Below, one piece after another: positions 15,263 to 21,813 of a stretch of DNA of 22,748 nucleotides. Both the position numbers and the translations under genes were made by a program. Where the stretch lies: positions 1 through 22,748 of the forward strand of contig JBBQSU010000049.1 of NCBI GenBank assembly GCA_038234815.1, written 5' to 3'. Within the stretch, counting starts at the first letter, position 1; every line of letters begins with the position of its first letter. Origin of the DNA: JBBQSU01 sp038234815. Lineage in GTDB: Bacteria > Planctomycetota > Phycisphaerae > Tepidisphaerales > Tepidisphaeraceae. Under the pieces are notes generated by a model that saw only the letters and a list, made by a program, of their open reading frames with translations, did not search any database and was not told the DNA's origin.

Positions 15263-15291
15263 TTGGCTAAGCCACCCGGGTGGCCTATCAT
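15263..15291 (+). promoter_or_regulatory. Promoter of the HDHHCCP protein gene
   Basis: TTGGCT (15263-15268), a 17-bp spacer and TATCAT (15286-15291), matching consensus at four and five of six. A start near 15298 gives a 20-nt leader with AAGGAG five bases before the ATG. The spacer is almost entirely a perfect palindrome. Confidence 0.6.
15271..15284. promoter_or_regulatory. 14-bp palindrome inside the promoter spacer, candidate operator
   Basis: GCCACCCGGGTGGC is its own reverse complement and lies exactly between the -35 and -10 boxes. A protein bound there would contact or block RNA polymerase. No regulator can be assigned. Confidence 0.5.
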
Positions 15292-15317
15292 TTGAGCCGC
15301 TTCGACGAAGGAGACCG

Positions 15318-15785
15318 ATGGTACAGCCCCCCGAGAAGCAGGTCCGCCAGGCGATCGAGATTTATTTGCATGAGGCTTATCCCGCGGGTTTCCCAGCTCG
15401 CGTGCGGTCGCAGCTTGGCATCATGGAAACCTGGGGCGGGCCGTTCATCAACTCCCCCGTATTCGTACCCGATGCCAAACTGCCCCCCAACCGCTATGCG
15501 CTTCGCCTGGGCAATACCGCCTATCCCCACATGAAACTGGCCATTGAGCGCTCGCCGGACGGAGCGGCGTTTCTTTTTCGAGTCGATACTCACGACCATC
15601 ACTGCTGCCCGCAGGCCGACGCCCCGGAATACGCGGCCTTCCAGCAACTAATGTTCCACAACCAGCACCTGGCTGAACGCATCGAACGCCAGTGGGAACA
15701 GGCCGGCCTTCCGACATTTAAATCGTTTCTTCGCGCCGACCTGCAACGCCGCCGTGCCAACGTGGTTAACCCGCCCGCGGGTTAG
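15318..15785 (+). CDS. Conserved small protein with HDHHCCP motif, function unknown
   Basis: A 155-aa protein starting at an ATG with AAGGAG five bases before it; a longer frame exists upstream but would include the promoter. It has no signal peptide or membrane segment. The middle (YALRLGNTAYPHMKLAIE...FLFRVDTHDHHCCP) is the most distinctive part. The cluster THDHHCCP (91-98), three histidines and two cysteines, could bind a metal. The C-terminal third is helical and charged (YAAFQQLMFHNQHLAERIERQWEQAGLPTFKSFL). The overall style is like conserved hypothetical proteins I associate with planctomycetes. No enzyme family is recognised. Its end overlaps the end of mobA by 20 bp on opposite strands. 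Confidence 0.8.
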   Translation: MVQPPEKQVRQAIEIYLHEAYPAGFPARVRSQLGIMETWGGPFINSPVFVPDAKLPPNRYALRLGNTAYPHMKLAIERSPDGAAFLFRVDTHDHHCCPQADAPEYAAFQQLMFHNQHLAERIERQWEQAGLPTFKSFLRADLQRRRANVVNPPAG

Positions 15786-16359
15786 GTCCAGCGCGATGAC
15801 CGAACGCGTCGAGATCGCCGGGACTGTTGACCTGCCAACGCTCGGGCCACTCTGCGGGCATGGGCAAGGCGACGGTGGCAAGGTCGTCAAGGAGCCGCTG
15901 CATACTGCGCTTGTCGGTGTGAAGTTGTGTCTGGACGCGGGACAGGCTAGACGCGGCAAACAGGGCCGGCATTGGTTGCCACTTGGCGCCACGATAGGCA
16001 ATGGCATCGACGGTATCTGCTCGGCTTGCCAGCAACGCGGCCAGCCACTCCGCTTTGAGGACGACGGCATCGCAGGAGCACAGCATCAACCACTTGGCGT
16101 GCCCCATGTCAGTCAACGCGGTAGCCAGGCCGGCGAGAGGACCCAGCCCAGGCGCGGCATCGGCGATGGTACGCAGGCCAAGATCGTCGTACTTGCCCGC
16201 GCGGTCGGCGACGACACTGACACTGGCGGCGACCGGCGCTAATATGCGAGCGACACGGAGGATCAATGATTCACCATCAAGCACGGCCCGCGCCTTGTCC
16301 GATCCGAACCGGCTGCTGCGCCCCCCGGCCAGGATATAAACCGGCACCCGCGACGTCAT
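15766..16359 (-). CDS. mobA: Molybdenum cofactor guanylyltransferase
   Basis: A 197-aa cytoplasmic enzyme that joins GMP from GTP to Mo-molybdopterin, making the bis-MGD cofactor precursor of DMSO-reductase-family enzymes. The nucleotide-binding signature LAGGRSSRFGSDKA (10-23, K22) is intact; GPLAGL (73-78) and the metal-binding D97 (CSCDAV) follow, with QPMPALF (128-134) and the NSPGDL end. The start is the ATG at 16359: it sits in TGATG with the transporter stop and has GGAGG five bases before it, while an upstream start would lie inside the transporter. It is the last gene of the Moco operon. Its presence implies that the organism uses MGD-type enzymes such as nitrate reductase or formate dehydrogenase; none is encoded here. 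Confidence 0.93.
   Translation of the reverse strand: MTSRVPVYILAGGRSSRFGSDKARAVLDGESLILRVARILAPVAASVSVVADRAGKYDDLGLRTIADAAPGLGPLAGLATALTDMGHAKWLMLCSCDAVVLKAEWLAALLASRADTVDAIAYRGAKWQPMPALFAASSLSRVQTQLHTDKRSMQRLLDDLATVALPMPAEWPERWQVNSPGDLDAFGHRAGPNPRAG
15767..15784. terminator. Inverted repeat at the convergent gene ends, possible bidirectional terminator
   Basis: TAACCCGC (15767-15774) and GCGGGTTA (15777-15784) are exact complements 2 bp apart. The repeat supplies the stop codons of both genes: TAG of the plus-strand gene (15783-15785) and TAA of mobA (15766-15768). There is no U-tract on either side, so intrinsic termination is uncertain. Confidence 0.4.
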
Positions 16360-17528
16360 CAATGCCTCCGATATCGATCCCACGTCGCCATGACAATCGC
16401 CACGGTGCATCCGACGGCAAAGCCAATGAACGTGTTAAAAACCAAGGTGAACACGACCATCAGGACGATGATCGACAGGGGACGCGGGCGCAGGGAATCC
16501 CGGACGACTAACGTCAGAGTGATCCCCGCGGCAATGACCATCGCCGCCAGGATGGCACGAGGGTAATGCTGAAGGGTCGCCAGCAACATCCCGCCGAGAA
16601 TCAGGCCGCTCACGACCTTGGCCGCGCCCAACATGATGACGCTTCCGCCAGTGCGGGCACCGAAATGATATTGAGCGGCCAGCCCGCCGGCGCCATGGCA
16701 CATCGGCATTGCGCCGAACGGGACGCAGAATATGTTCATCAACGCGACGCTCATCGCCATGGTTCTGGTGTGAATCGCGCGGCCTGGAAAATAGTCGCCG
16801 CTCAGAACGCAAACTGCCAGCACCGAGTTGAGCAGCGTAAGAGGCAGTTGAGGTAATGCGCCCCGGATCAGACCCGTCCACCATTCCTGTGGGGTGGGCG
16901 AAACAAGGGTGAATGCGGGCAGATGGAACGAGAGATGGTGGTAATCTTCGGGATGCGCCAGACCCAACAGCACCCAGCCGGCCATGAAAACATACAGTAA
17001 CGTCGGATGCCGTCTCTTAAGCAACAATAGCAGCAACATCCCTGCCAATACCGCCGTCGGCCAACTGTCCCAGCCTATCGGGGGCAACAGCGTCAGCCAT
17101 TTCAAACCGGTCCAAGCCAGTTTGATCCCGACGCCCGCCTGCACGCCGCGCACGATGGCTTTGGGAATGACTCGCCCGAGCCAATCCACCCCGCCAAAAA
17201 CGGTGAGCGCCAGTACCAAGGCAGCCGTGACGAGACCCGCCGAGGCGATCATCCCCGCGCCCAGTTTTTCAGCGATGGCCACTGCGGCGATGGCCTTCAT
17301 CGGCTGAACGGGAATCGGCTGCCGAAATAAAAAGCCCGTCGCGATGTTCATCAGGCCGGCGAAGACGAAAACAACGCCGATGTCCATTCCGCAAGCAATC
17401 GCCATTGCAACCGCTAACGGGATGAACGTGCCCAGGTCGCCCAGCGAACCGGCCATTTCCCGCAGGTCGAAGCGCAGTGGTTCGTATCGGCCACGGGTGG
17501 GAACCGCAGGCAGAACTGCCTGAATCAT
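16359..17528 (-). CDS. Putative molybdate transporter, MOT1-type (SulP-related)
   Basis: A 389-aa integral membrane protein with about ten to eleven hydrophobic segments. It carries the two motifs of the MOT1 family of molybdate/sulfate carriers: FRQPIPVQPMKAI (68-80) and GAMPMCHGAGGLAAQYHFGARTGG in two overlapping parts (272-295). GDLGTFIPL (30-38) and PLTLLNSVLAV (229-239) also fit. It has no STAS domain, unlike ordinary SulP sulfate transporters. Known MOT1 proteins in plants and algae take up molybdate with high affinity. The position between mogA and mobA, with ATGA and TGATG overlaps, strongly supports molybdate as substrate here and may replace ModABC. Confidence 0.88.
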   Translation of the reverse strand: MIQAVLPAVPTRGRYEPLRFDLREMAGSLGDLGTFIPLAVAMAIACGMDIGVVFVFAGLMNIATGFLFRQPIPVQPMKAIAAVAIAEKLGAGMIASAGLVTAALVLALTVFGGVDWLGRVIPKAIVRGVQAGVGIKLAWTGLKWLTLLPPIGWDSWPTAVLAGMLLLLLLKRRHPTLLYVFMAGWVLLGLAHPEDYHHLSFHLPAFTLVSPTPQEWWTGLIRGALPQLPLTLLNSVLAVCVLSGDYFPGRAIHTRTMAMSVALMNIFCVPFGAMPMCHGAGGLAAQYHFGARTGGSVIMLGAAKVVSGLILGGMLLATLQHYPRAILAAMVIAAGITLTLVVRDSLRPRPLSIIVLMVVFTLVFNTFIGFAVGCTVAIVMATWDRYRRH

Positions 17529-18079
17529 CGGGCATCCCCATGATGAATGACCCTGCCGTCGGTGGCGATAGCGTCGGGGCGACCGTCATCCTGCACCAAG
17601 CCCCGCAGCGTTTCGATGGCGTGGGGCAAAATGTCGAGCAGCGCCTCGAGAGATTCGGTCGCCCCACGCAGGGAACCGGGAAGGTTGATGATAAGTGTGG
17701 TTTCAAGAGTGCCGGCCTCGCCACGAGAGAGAAATGCCCGTGGGGTTTTCGCCATGCAGCGGAGGCGGATCAGTTCCATCAGTCCATTATGGCGACGATG
17801 AATGACATCGAGCGTGGCTTCGGGGGTAACGTCGCGCGGTGCCAGTCCCGTTCCGCCGGTCGTTAGAATCAAATCCGGCCGGGGATCATTGATGGCCCAG
17901 GCTCGCATTTGCACCGCAAGTTGCTCACGATCATCAGGCAAGCAAGCGGTGGCGATGACCTGTGCGCCCAGTTTGTCCCGGCACATTATTGCCAGCGCCG
18001 GACCGGACATATCAATGGCCAACCCGCGCGAGCAGCGGTCACTGGCGGTCAAGATGGCGACGCGAATTGGAATTGTCAT
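17525..18079 (-). CDS. mogA: Molybdopterin adenylyltransferase
   Basis: A 184-aa MogA/Cnx1G-type protein, which activates molybdopterin by adenylation before MoeA inserts molybdenum. Motifs: TASDRCSRG (11-19), TTGGTG (73-78), PRDVTPEAT (81-89) with D83 matching the catalytic aspartate of E. coli MogA, and NLPGS (132-136). The related MoaB family has the same fold, but the neighbours here leave the adenylation step to this gene. Its start overlaps the moaC stop, and its stop overlaps the transporter start, both as ATGA. Confidence 0.92.
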   Translation of the reverse strand: MTIPIRVAILTASDRCSRGLAIDMSGPALAIMCRDKLGAQVIATACLPDDREQLAVQMRAWAINDPRPDLILTTGGTGLAPRDVTPEATLDVIHRRHNGLMELIRLRCMAKTPRAFLSRGEAGTLETTLIINLPGSLRGATESLEALLDILPHAIETLRGLVQDDGRPDAIATDGRVIHHGDAR

Positions 18080-18555
18080 CGGTCGTCTAAGTGAAAATCA
18101 CCGCCGCGCCCGCCGGTCTTCTCAACCAGGCGGACACTCTCGATCACCATCTTCTTGTCAATCGCCTTGCCCATGTCGATCACAGCAAGAGCGGCAACCG
18201 CGACAGCAGTCAATGCCTCCATCTCTACCCCTGTTTTCCAGGTCGTTCGCACCTCAGCACGCAGCATCACACAGTTGTCTTCGACATGCGCCTGAACGTC
18301 CACCATGTCCAAAGGCAGGGAATGACACAACGGAATCAACTCATCAGTGCGCTTGGCGGCACCTATCCCCGCAAGGCGTGCCACTTCGAGCAGATTACCC
18401 TTGGCGACCTGGTTCGCTGCGATGGCCTGGGCCAATTGGGCACTGATCCGTACGCGGCCCTCCGCCACCGCGCGGCGGACTGTGGCGGGCTTGTCTCCGA
18501 TGTCCACCATCCGCGCTCTTCCTGCGTCATCCATATGTGAGAGTCGTTCAGTCAT
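18076..18555 (-). CDS. moaC: Cyclic pyranopterin monophosphate synthase
   Basis: A 159-aa protein closely following E. coli MoaC: HMDDAGRARMVD near the start, GAAKRTDELIPLCHSLPLD (66-83, written in the family as AAKRT...LCH), KTGVEMEALTAV (107-118), catalytic D127 and K130, and VEKTGGRGGDF (144-154). MoaC turns the MoaA product (3',8-cyclo-7,8-dihydro-GTP) into cyclic pyranopterin monophosphate. The usual DMCKA is DMGKA here, a Cys-to-Gly change next to the catalytic lysine that I would not expect to be fatal. GTG at 18558 directly before the ATG could also start. Both overlap the end of moeA, and GGAG lies upstream within moeA. Confidence 0.95.
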   Translation of the reverse strand: MTERLSHMDDAGRARMVDIGDKPATVRRAVAEGRVRISAQLAQAIAANQVAKGNLLEVARLAGIGAAKRTDELIPLCHSLPLDMVDVQAHVEDNCVMLRAEVRTTWKTGVEMEALTAVAVAALAVIDMGKAIDKKMVIESVRLVEKTGGRGGDFHLDDR

Positions 18556-19774
18556 CACGCAAACTCCATGAGATAAAGGGCCAAGGCCCGGGACCGGCTT
18601 GATGGGGCGGGATCATAATCAGTCCGTCACTGCGTGCGGCGCTGACTATGTCCCCCGATCCGCGTGTGTCAATCAACTCAACCTGTCCATTCCCGCAATG
18701 TCGAACCGGCCGCAGCCACTGCAAGGCAATGCGCTTGTCGTCGGCGTTGCGCACGCGCGTCAGGACAGGTGATGGTTCGGTGGCGACATGACCGGCAACG
18801 TGCCGCAGGATCGGAGCGGCGATACATCGCGCAGTGGTCATCACCGACACCGGATTGCCGGGCAGCCCCATGATTGCCTGACCCCTTGGCCCTATCGCAC
18901 CGAGCATCGGCTTGCCCGGGCGGATCGGCAACTTATGAAACACGATCTCACATCCTAATTCACTCAGTACCGCGGGCACGAAATCGTAGTCGCCCATCGA
19001 CACCCCGCCGGTCAACAAGAGCGCATCGATTTCGTCCAAAGCTTTGCCGATCACATCCTTCAGACGCACTGGTTCATCCTTTACCTGAATGGTAAAGCGA
19101 ATATCGATCCAAGCTGCTCCTGCGAACATCGCCGCCAGTGCATGCCCGTTGCTGTCGCGCAGGTGCCAGGGTTCGACCGTCTGATCGATTGCGCGAATTT
19201 CGTTGCCGGTGACGATGACTCCCAAACGCACGCGCCGGCACACACGAGGGGCAGTGACACCGAACGCCGCCAACGCTGCGGCGACGGGTGAAGTGATTGG
19301 CATGCCGGCTTCGACAACAATCTCGCCCGCATCACCGTTTTCTCCGCAGCGCCGGATGTGCTGCCCTGCAACGACGTTCAATCCGGCGGACATTTCAATA
19401 TGTTCTGGATGTTCCACCACCTGCTCGCGAGGAATTACTGCATCACACTCCGCTGGTACCGGTGCGCCCGTAAAGATCCGCAGAACCGCGCGTTCAGGCA
19501 TCATTCCAGGAGGCTGTCCGATTGCAGCTTCTCCGGCAATCGCCATCGACTCGGTCTTGAGATGGGCCATTCGCACGGCATAGCCGTCCATCGCGCTGAC
19601 ATCGCAGGCCGGGCTGGGGCGGTCCGCCTTGATCGCCTCGGCCAATATTCTGCCGGCGCATTCGCCGAGCGGAACTGGCTCCGAGTCCAACGGGCGCAGC
19701 CGATCACACATCCCGACAATCGCGTCATGGATCGAGCCACAGGAGAGAGAGGGTTTTGGAGCCTGATTTTTCAT
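18548..19774 (-). CDS. moeA: Molybdopterin molybdenumtransferase
   Basis: A 408-aa protein of normal length, which inserts molybdate into adenylated molybdopterin. Motifs in order: AMDGYA (61-66), FTGAPVP (101-107), DAVIPRE (111-117), VTGNEI (188-193), DSNG (207-210), LTGGVSMGDYDF (254-265), RPGKP (285-289) and GLPGNPVS (303-310); the C-terminal beta domain ends the protein. The start is the ATG at 19774, overlapping the moaE stop as ATGA. A longer frame reaching to 19915 lies within moaE and reads as low-complexity sequence, so it is rejected. Confidence 0.95.
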   Translation of the reverse strand: MKNQAPKPSLSCGSIHDAIVGMCDRLRPLDSEPVPLGECAGRILAEAIKADRPSPACDVSAMDGYAVRMAHLKTESMAIAGEAAIGQPPGMMPERAVLRIFTGAPVPAECDAVIPREQVVEHPEHIEMSAGLNVVAGQHIRRCGENGDAGEIVVEAGMPITSPVAAALAAFGVTAPRVCRRVRLGVIVTGNEIRAIDQTVEPWHLRDSNGHALAAMFAGAAWIDIRFTIQVKDEPVRLKDVIGKALDEIDALLLTGGVSMGDYDFVPAVLSELGCEIVFHKLPIRPGKPMLGAIGPRGQAIMGLPGNPVSVMTTARCIAAPILRHVAGHVATEPSPVLTRVRNADDKRIALQWLRPVRHCGNGQVELIDTRGSGDIVSAARSDGLIMIPPHQAGPGPWPFISWSLRDD

Positions 19775-20175
19775 ATCGTCGCCGACGATGGATCGGCCAC
19801 TAATACCGGCCGCTTCCAGATCGGCACGTCGCGTTTCATTCGGTCGATGAACCAGTCCATCGCTGCAAGGGCCTCCTGGCGATGGACGGCCGCGAGGCGC
19901 AGGCGAAAAGAACAATCGCCGTTAGCAACAAAGCCGCGGCTATGCTCGACCCGCACGTCCAATAGGCCGAAGTCCCGTATTGCCTGTGCTGCCAATTGCT
20001 GCAATTCTCGCTCGGCCATCGGGTCGTATGTTTCATACCGCAGCCCGGCAATGGGTTGTTCGGCTTCGATCGGTCGGACAATCCCCTCGAAACAGACCAG
20101 CGCTCCGGCACCCTCGACGCGCCACATCGCTGCCGGGCCTAGGGCGCCGTCCTGGATGATCGTTTGCAGGTTCAT
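19771..20175 (-). CDS. moaE: Molybdopterin synthase catalytic subunit
   Basis: A 134-aa large subunit of molybdopterin synthase, which moves sulfur from MoaD thiocarboxylate onto the pterin to build the dithiolene. GIVRP (31-35), YETYDPMAE (47-55), EHSRGFVANGD (77-87) and KRDVPIWKRP (114-123) are recognisable. K114 and K121 match the active-site lysine pair of E. coli MoaE in sequence and spacing. S79 stands where many MoaE proteins have Arg. The gene overlaps moaD and moeA by 4 nt each (ATGA), as expected for subunits made in step. Confidence 0.94.
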   Translation of the reverse strand: MNLQTIIQDGALGPAAMWRVEGAGALVCFEGIVRPIEAEQPIAGLRYETYDPMAERELQQLAAQAIRDFGLLDVRVEHSRGFVANGDCSFRLRLAAVHRQEALAAMDWFIDRMKRDVPIWKRPVLVADPSSATI

Positions 20176-20423
20176 CCGCCACTCACCAGTCCGATGATTG
20201 CCAGTTCGTCGCCGGGTCGCACCACGGTAGTATCATCGGCCTTGCTGCAATTCACCGCCAGCATCGCGTGTCTCAGCAATGCGCGAAGTGCAGGATGCTG
20301 CTCGGCAACTTGGGCCATGACAACCGAAGCCGTCACACGATCGGTTTCCGGCAAACATACTTCAAGTGTTCTTGCGCCGGCGGCATCGGCAAATGGGCCG
20401 AATATCAGCACTTTCGCCGTCAT
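20172..20423 (-). CDS. moaD: Molybdopterin synthase sulfur-carrier subunit
   Basis: An 83-aa ubiquitin-fold protein ending in GLVSGG. The free C-terminal Gly-Gly is the thiocarboxylated sulfur carrier of molybdopterin synthase. FGPFADAAG near the start and RPGDELAIIGLVSGG at the end are typical. Overlaps are ATGA with the preceding AhpD-like gene and ATGA with moaE. The MoeB-type enzyme needed to adenylate this tail is not encoded in the window. Confidence 0.94.
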   Translation of the reverse strand: MTAKVLIFGPFADAAGARTLEVCLPETDRVTASVVMAQVAEQHPALRALLRHAMLAVNCSKADDTTVVRPGDELAIIGLVSGG

Positions 20424-20785
20424 GGTCGTGTTTCCCGGTCTGACTGGTCTCTTTCAAACTGCTCGTGGGCCCAACTCCACGCTGCCACGGTCTTTGGAAA
20501 GCCGATCGTATTCATTCCGAGGACAATTGCCTGTTCGATTTCCGCGACGCTGGCTCCGGCTTCGGTCGCCCGGCGCACATGCGATCGCAGTGCTGATTCC
20601 AGCCCCGCGCCCAAACTGATGCCAATTTTGATTAGCTCGCTCGTCCTGGCATCAAGGTGCCCCTCGGCATCTATGGCCTTGGCATTTCTCTCATGATTTT
20701 CAACCAGCGCCGGAAAACGGGCTGCGAAGCGTTTGAACGTGCCGGGCAATGTGCCCGATTTATTTCTTGGGGATGTGGACTTCAT
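20420..20785 (-). CDS. AhpD/carboxymuconolactone decarboxylase-like protein lacking the redox cysteines
   Basis: A 121-aa small helical protein of the CMD/AhpD family: LDARTSELIKIGISLGAGLESALRSHVRRATEAGASVAEIEQAI (44-87, broken here only for length) is the signature helix pair, followed by GFPKTVAAWSWA. AhpD enzymes have a CxxC before this histidine; here the equivalent positions carry Leu and Ala and there is no cysteine anywhere in the protein, while H69 is kept. It therefore cannot be a thiol peroxidase or disulfide reductase. The start is the ATG at 20785, 8 bp after the moaA stop; GGAGG lies about 12 nt upstream, slightly far. It is locked into the Moco operon by an ATGA overlap with moaD. 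Its role there is unknown. Confidence 0.82.
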   Translation of the reverse strand: MKSTSPRNKSGTLPGTFKRFAARFPALVENHERNAKAIDAEGHLDARTSELIKIGISLGAGLESALRSHVRRATEAGASVAEIEQAIVLGMNTIGFPKTVAAWSWAHEQFERDQSDRETRP

Positions 20786-20793
20786 ATTCGTTG

Positions 20794-21813
20794 TCAGCCT
20801 CCCAGGATCGTCATCTGTGTAAAGCCCGTGATCGGATGCTCGGCCGACTTTAGACTCAAAGAATCCATCAGAACGGCGTCGAGCGAGTCGGGATTGAAAG
20901 GTTCGCACAAAGTATTGGTAATGTTACCTCGCGGTCTGTCCATCAGACAGGGATAAACATCCCCAGCGGCAGTGATTCGGATGCGATTGCAGGCGGCGCA
21001 AAAGTTACAACTCATCGGCGTGATGAAGCCGATCGTGACCGTTTCCCCGGTGTCCAGTAACAGTCGGTGCCGACGGGCTGAATCATGGCCTTGATCCAGT
21101 TCAACCCACCGCCGGGCAATCGGCTCGATATGGCGGCGCATGGCAGCGGCGCTGACAAAGCGAGCGGCCCACTGGTCGGCCAGAGGCCCCATGGGCATCA
21201 GTTCGATGAAACGAATCTCCAGTGAACGCACCGCGGCAAAACGCACCAGGCTAACCAGTTCGCCGTCGTTCTCGCCGCCGAGGATCACGGCGTTCAGGCG
21301 GACCGGGGAGAGGCCGGCTTCGATCGCGGCATCAATCCCCTCGATCACTCGTCCCGGCCCCTTCACGCCTGTCATGCGCATGAACGTTTCTGGCTGAAGC
21401 GAATCGAGCGAAACATTGACGCGGCGCAAGCCCGCGCGGGCCAGTTGGTGCGCTTGCTTTGGGAGAGTCAGACCATTGGTGGTCATGGCCAGATCGTCGA
21501 TTCCTTCAATGCCAGCCAGACGCTCGATAATTTCAATAAGGTCACGGCGAGTCGTGGGCTCACCACCAGTCAGGCGAACCTTGTGCAGGCCCCAGCGACT
21601 GACCAAGTGCCGTACCAGCCGTTCGATGGTGGCCGGCGACATCGTTTGATCGGTTGGCAGATGATCGATCACTTTCGGCCGGCAGTAGGTGCATCGCATT
21701 GGGCAGGCGGGGGTTAGCGAGAGACGCAGATATCCGATGCCGCGACCCTGCCGATCCAGGAGGGCGCGCGGCGCCGATTGTCCACTAGATTGAACGAGTT
21801 CCGCAGTCCTCAA
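20794..21813 (-). CDS. moaA: GTP 3',8-cyclase (radical SAM)
   Basis: A 339-aa enzyme for the first step of molybdopterin synthesis. The SAM cluster is C37, C41 and C44 (CPMRCTYC); GGEP (83-86) follows. The second cluster is C272, C275 and C289 (FCAACN, then CL), spaced as in known MoaA. The protein ends in ILGG, matching the C-terminal Gly-Gly tail required in MoaA. The start is TTG at 21813: it overlaps the stop of the transporter gene in TTGA, and AAGGA lies four bases before it. No ATG exists in frame before the cluster, and the upstream extension reads through the transporter gene. Confidence 0.94.
   Translation of the reverse strand: MRTAELVQSSGQSAPRALLDRQGRGIGYLRLSLTPACPMRCTYCRPKVIDHLPTDQTMSPATIERLVRHLVSRWGLHKVRLTGGEPTTRRDLIEIIERLAGIEGIDDLAMTTNGLTLPKQAHQLARAGLRRVNVSLDSLQPETFMRMTGVKGPGRVIEGIDAAIEAGLSPVRLNAVILGGENDGELVSLVRFAAVRSLEIRFIELMPMGPLADQWAARFVSAAAMRRHIEPIARRWVELDQGHDSARRHRLLLDTGETVTIGFITPMSCNFCAACNRIRITAAGDVYPCLMDRPRGNITNTLCEPFNPDSLDAVLMDSLSLKSAEHPITGFTQMTILGG

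Noticed and set aside
19775..19915. A longer moeA starting at 19915.
   Set aside because: The extra 47 residues lie inside moaE and are low-complexity; the ATG in the ATGA overlap gives a normal MoeA N-terminus.
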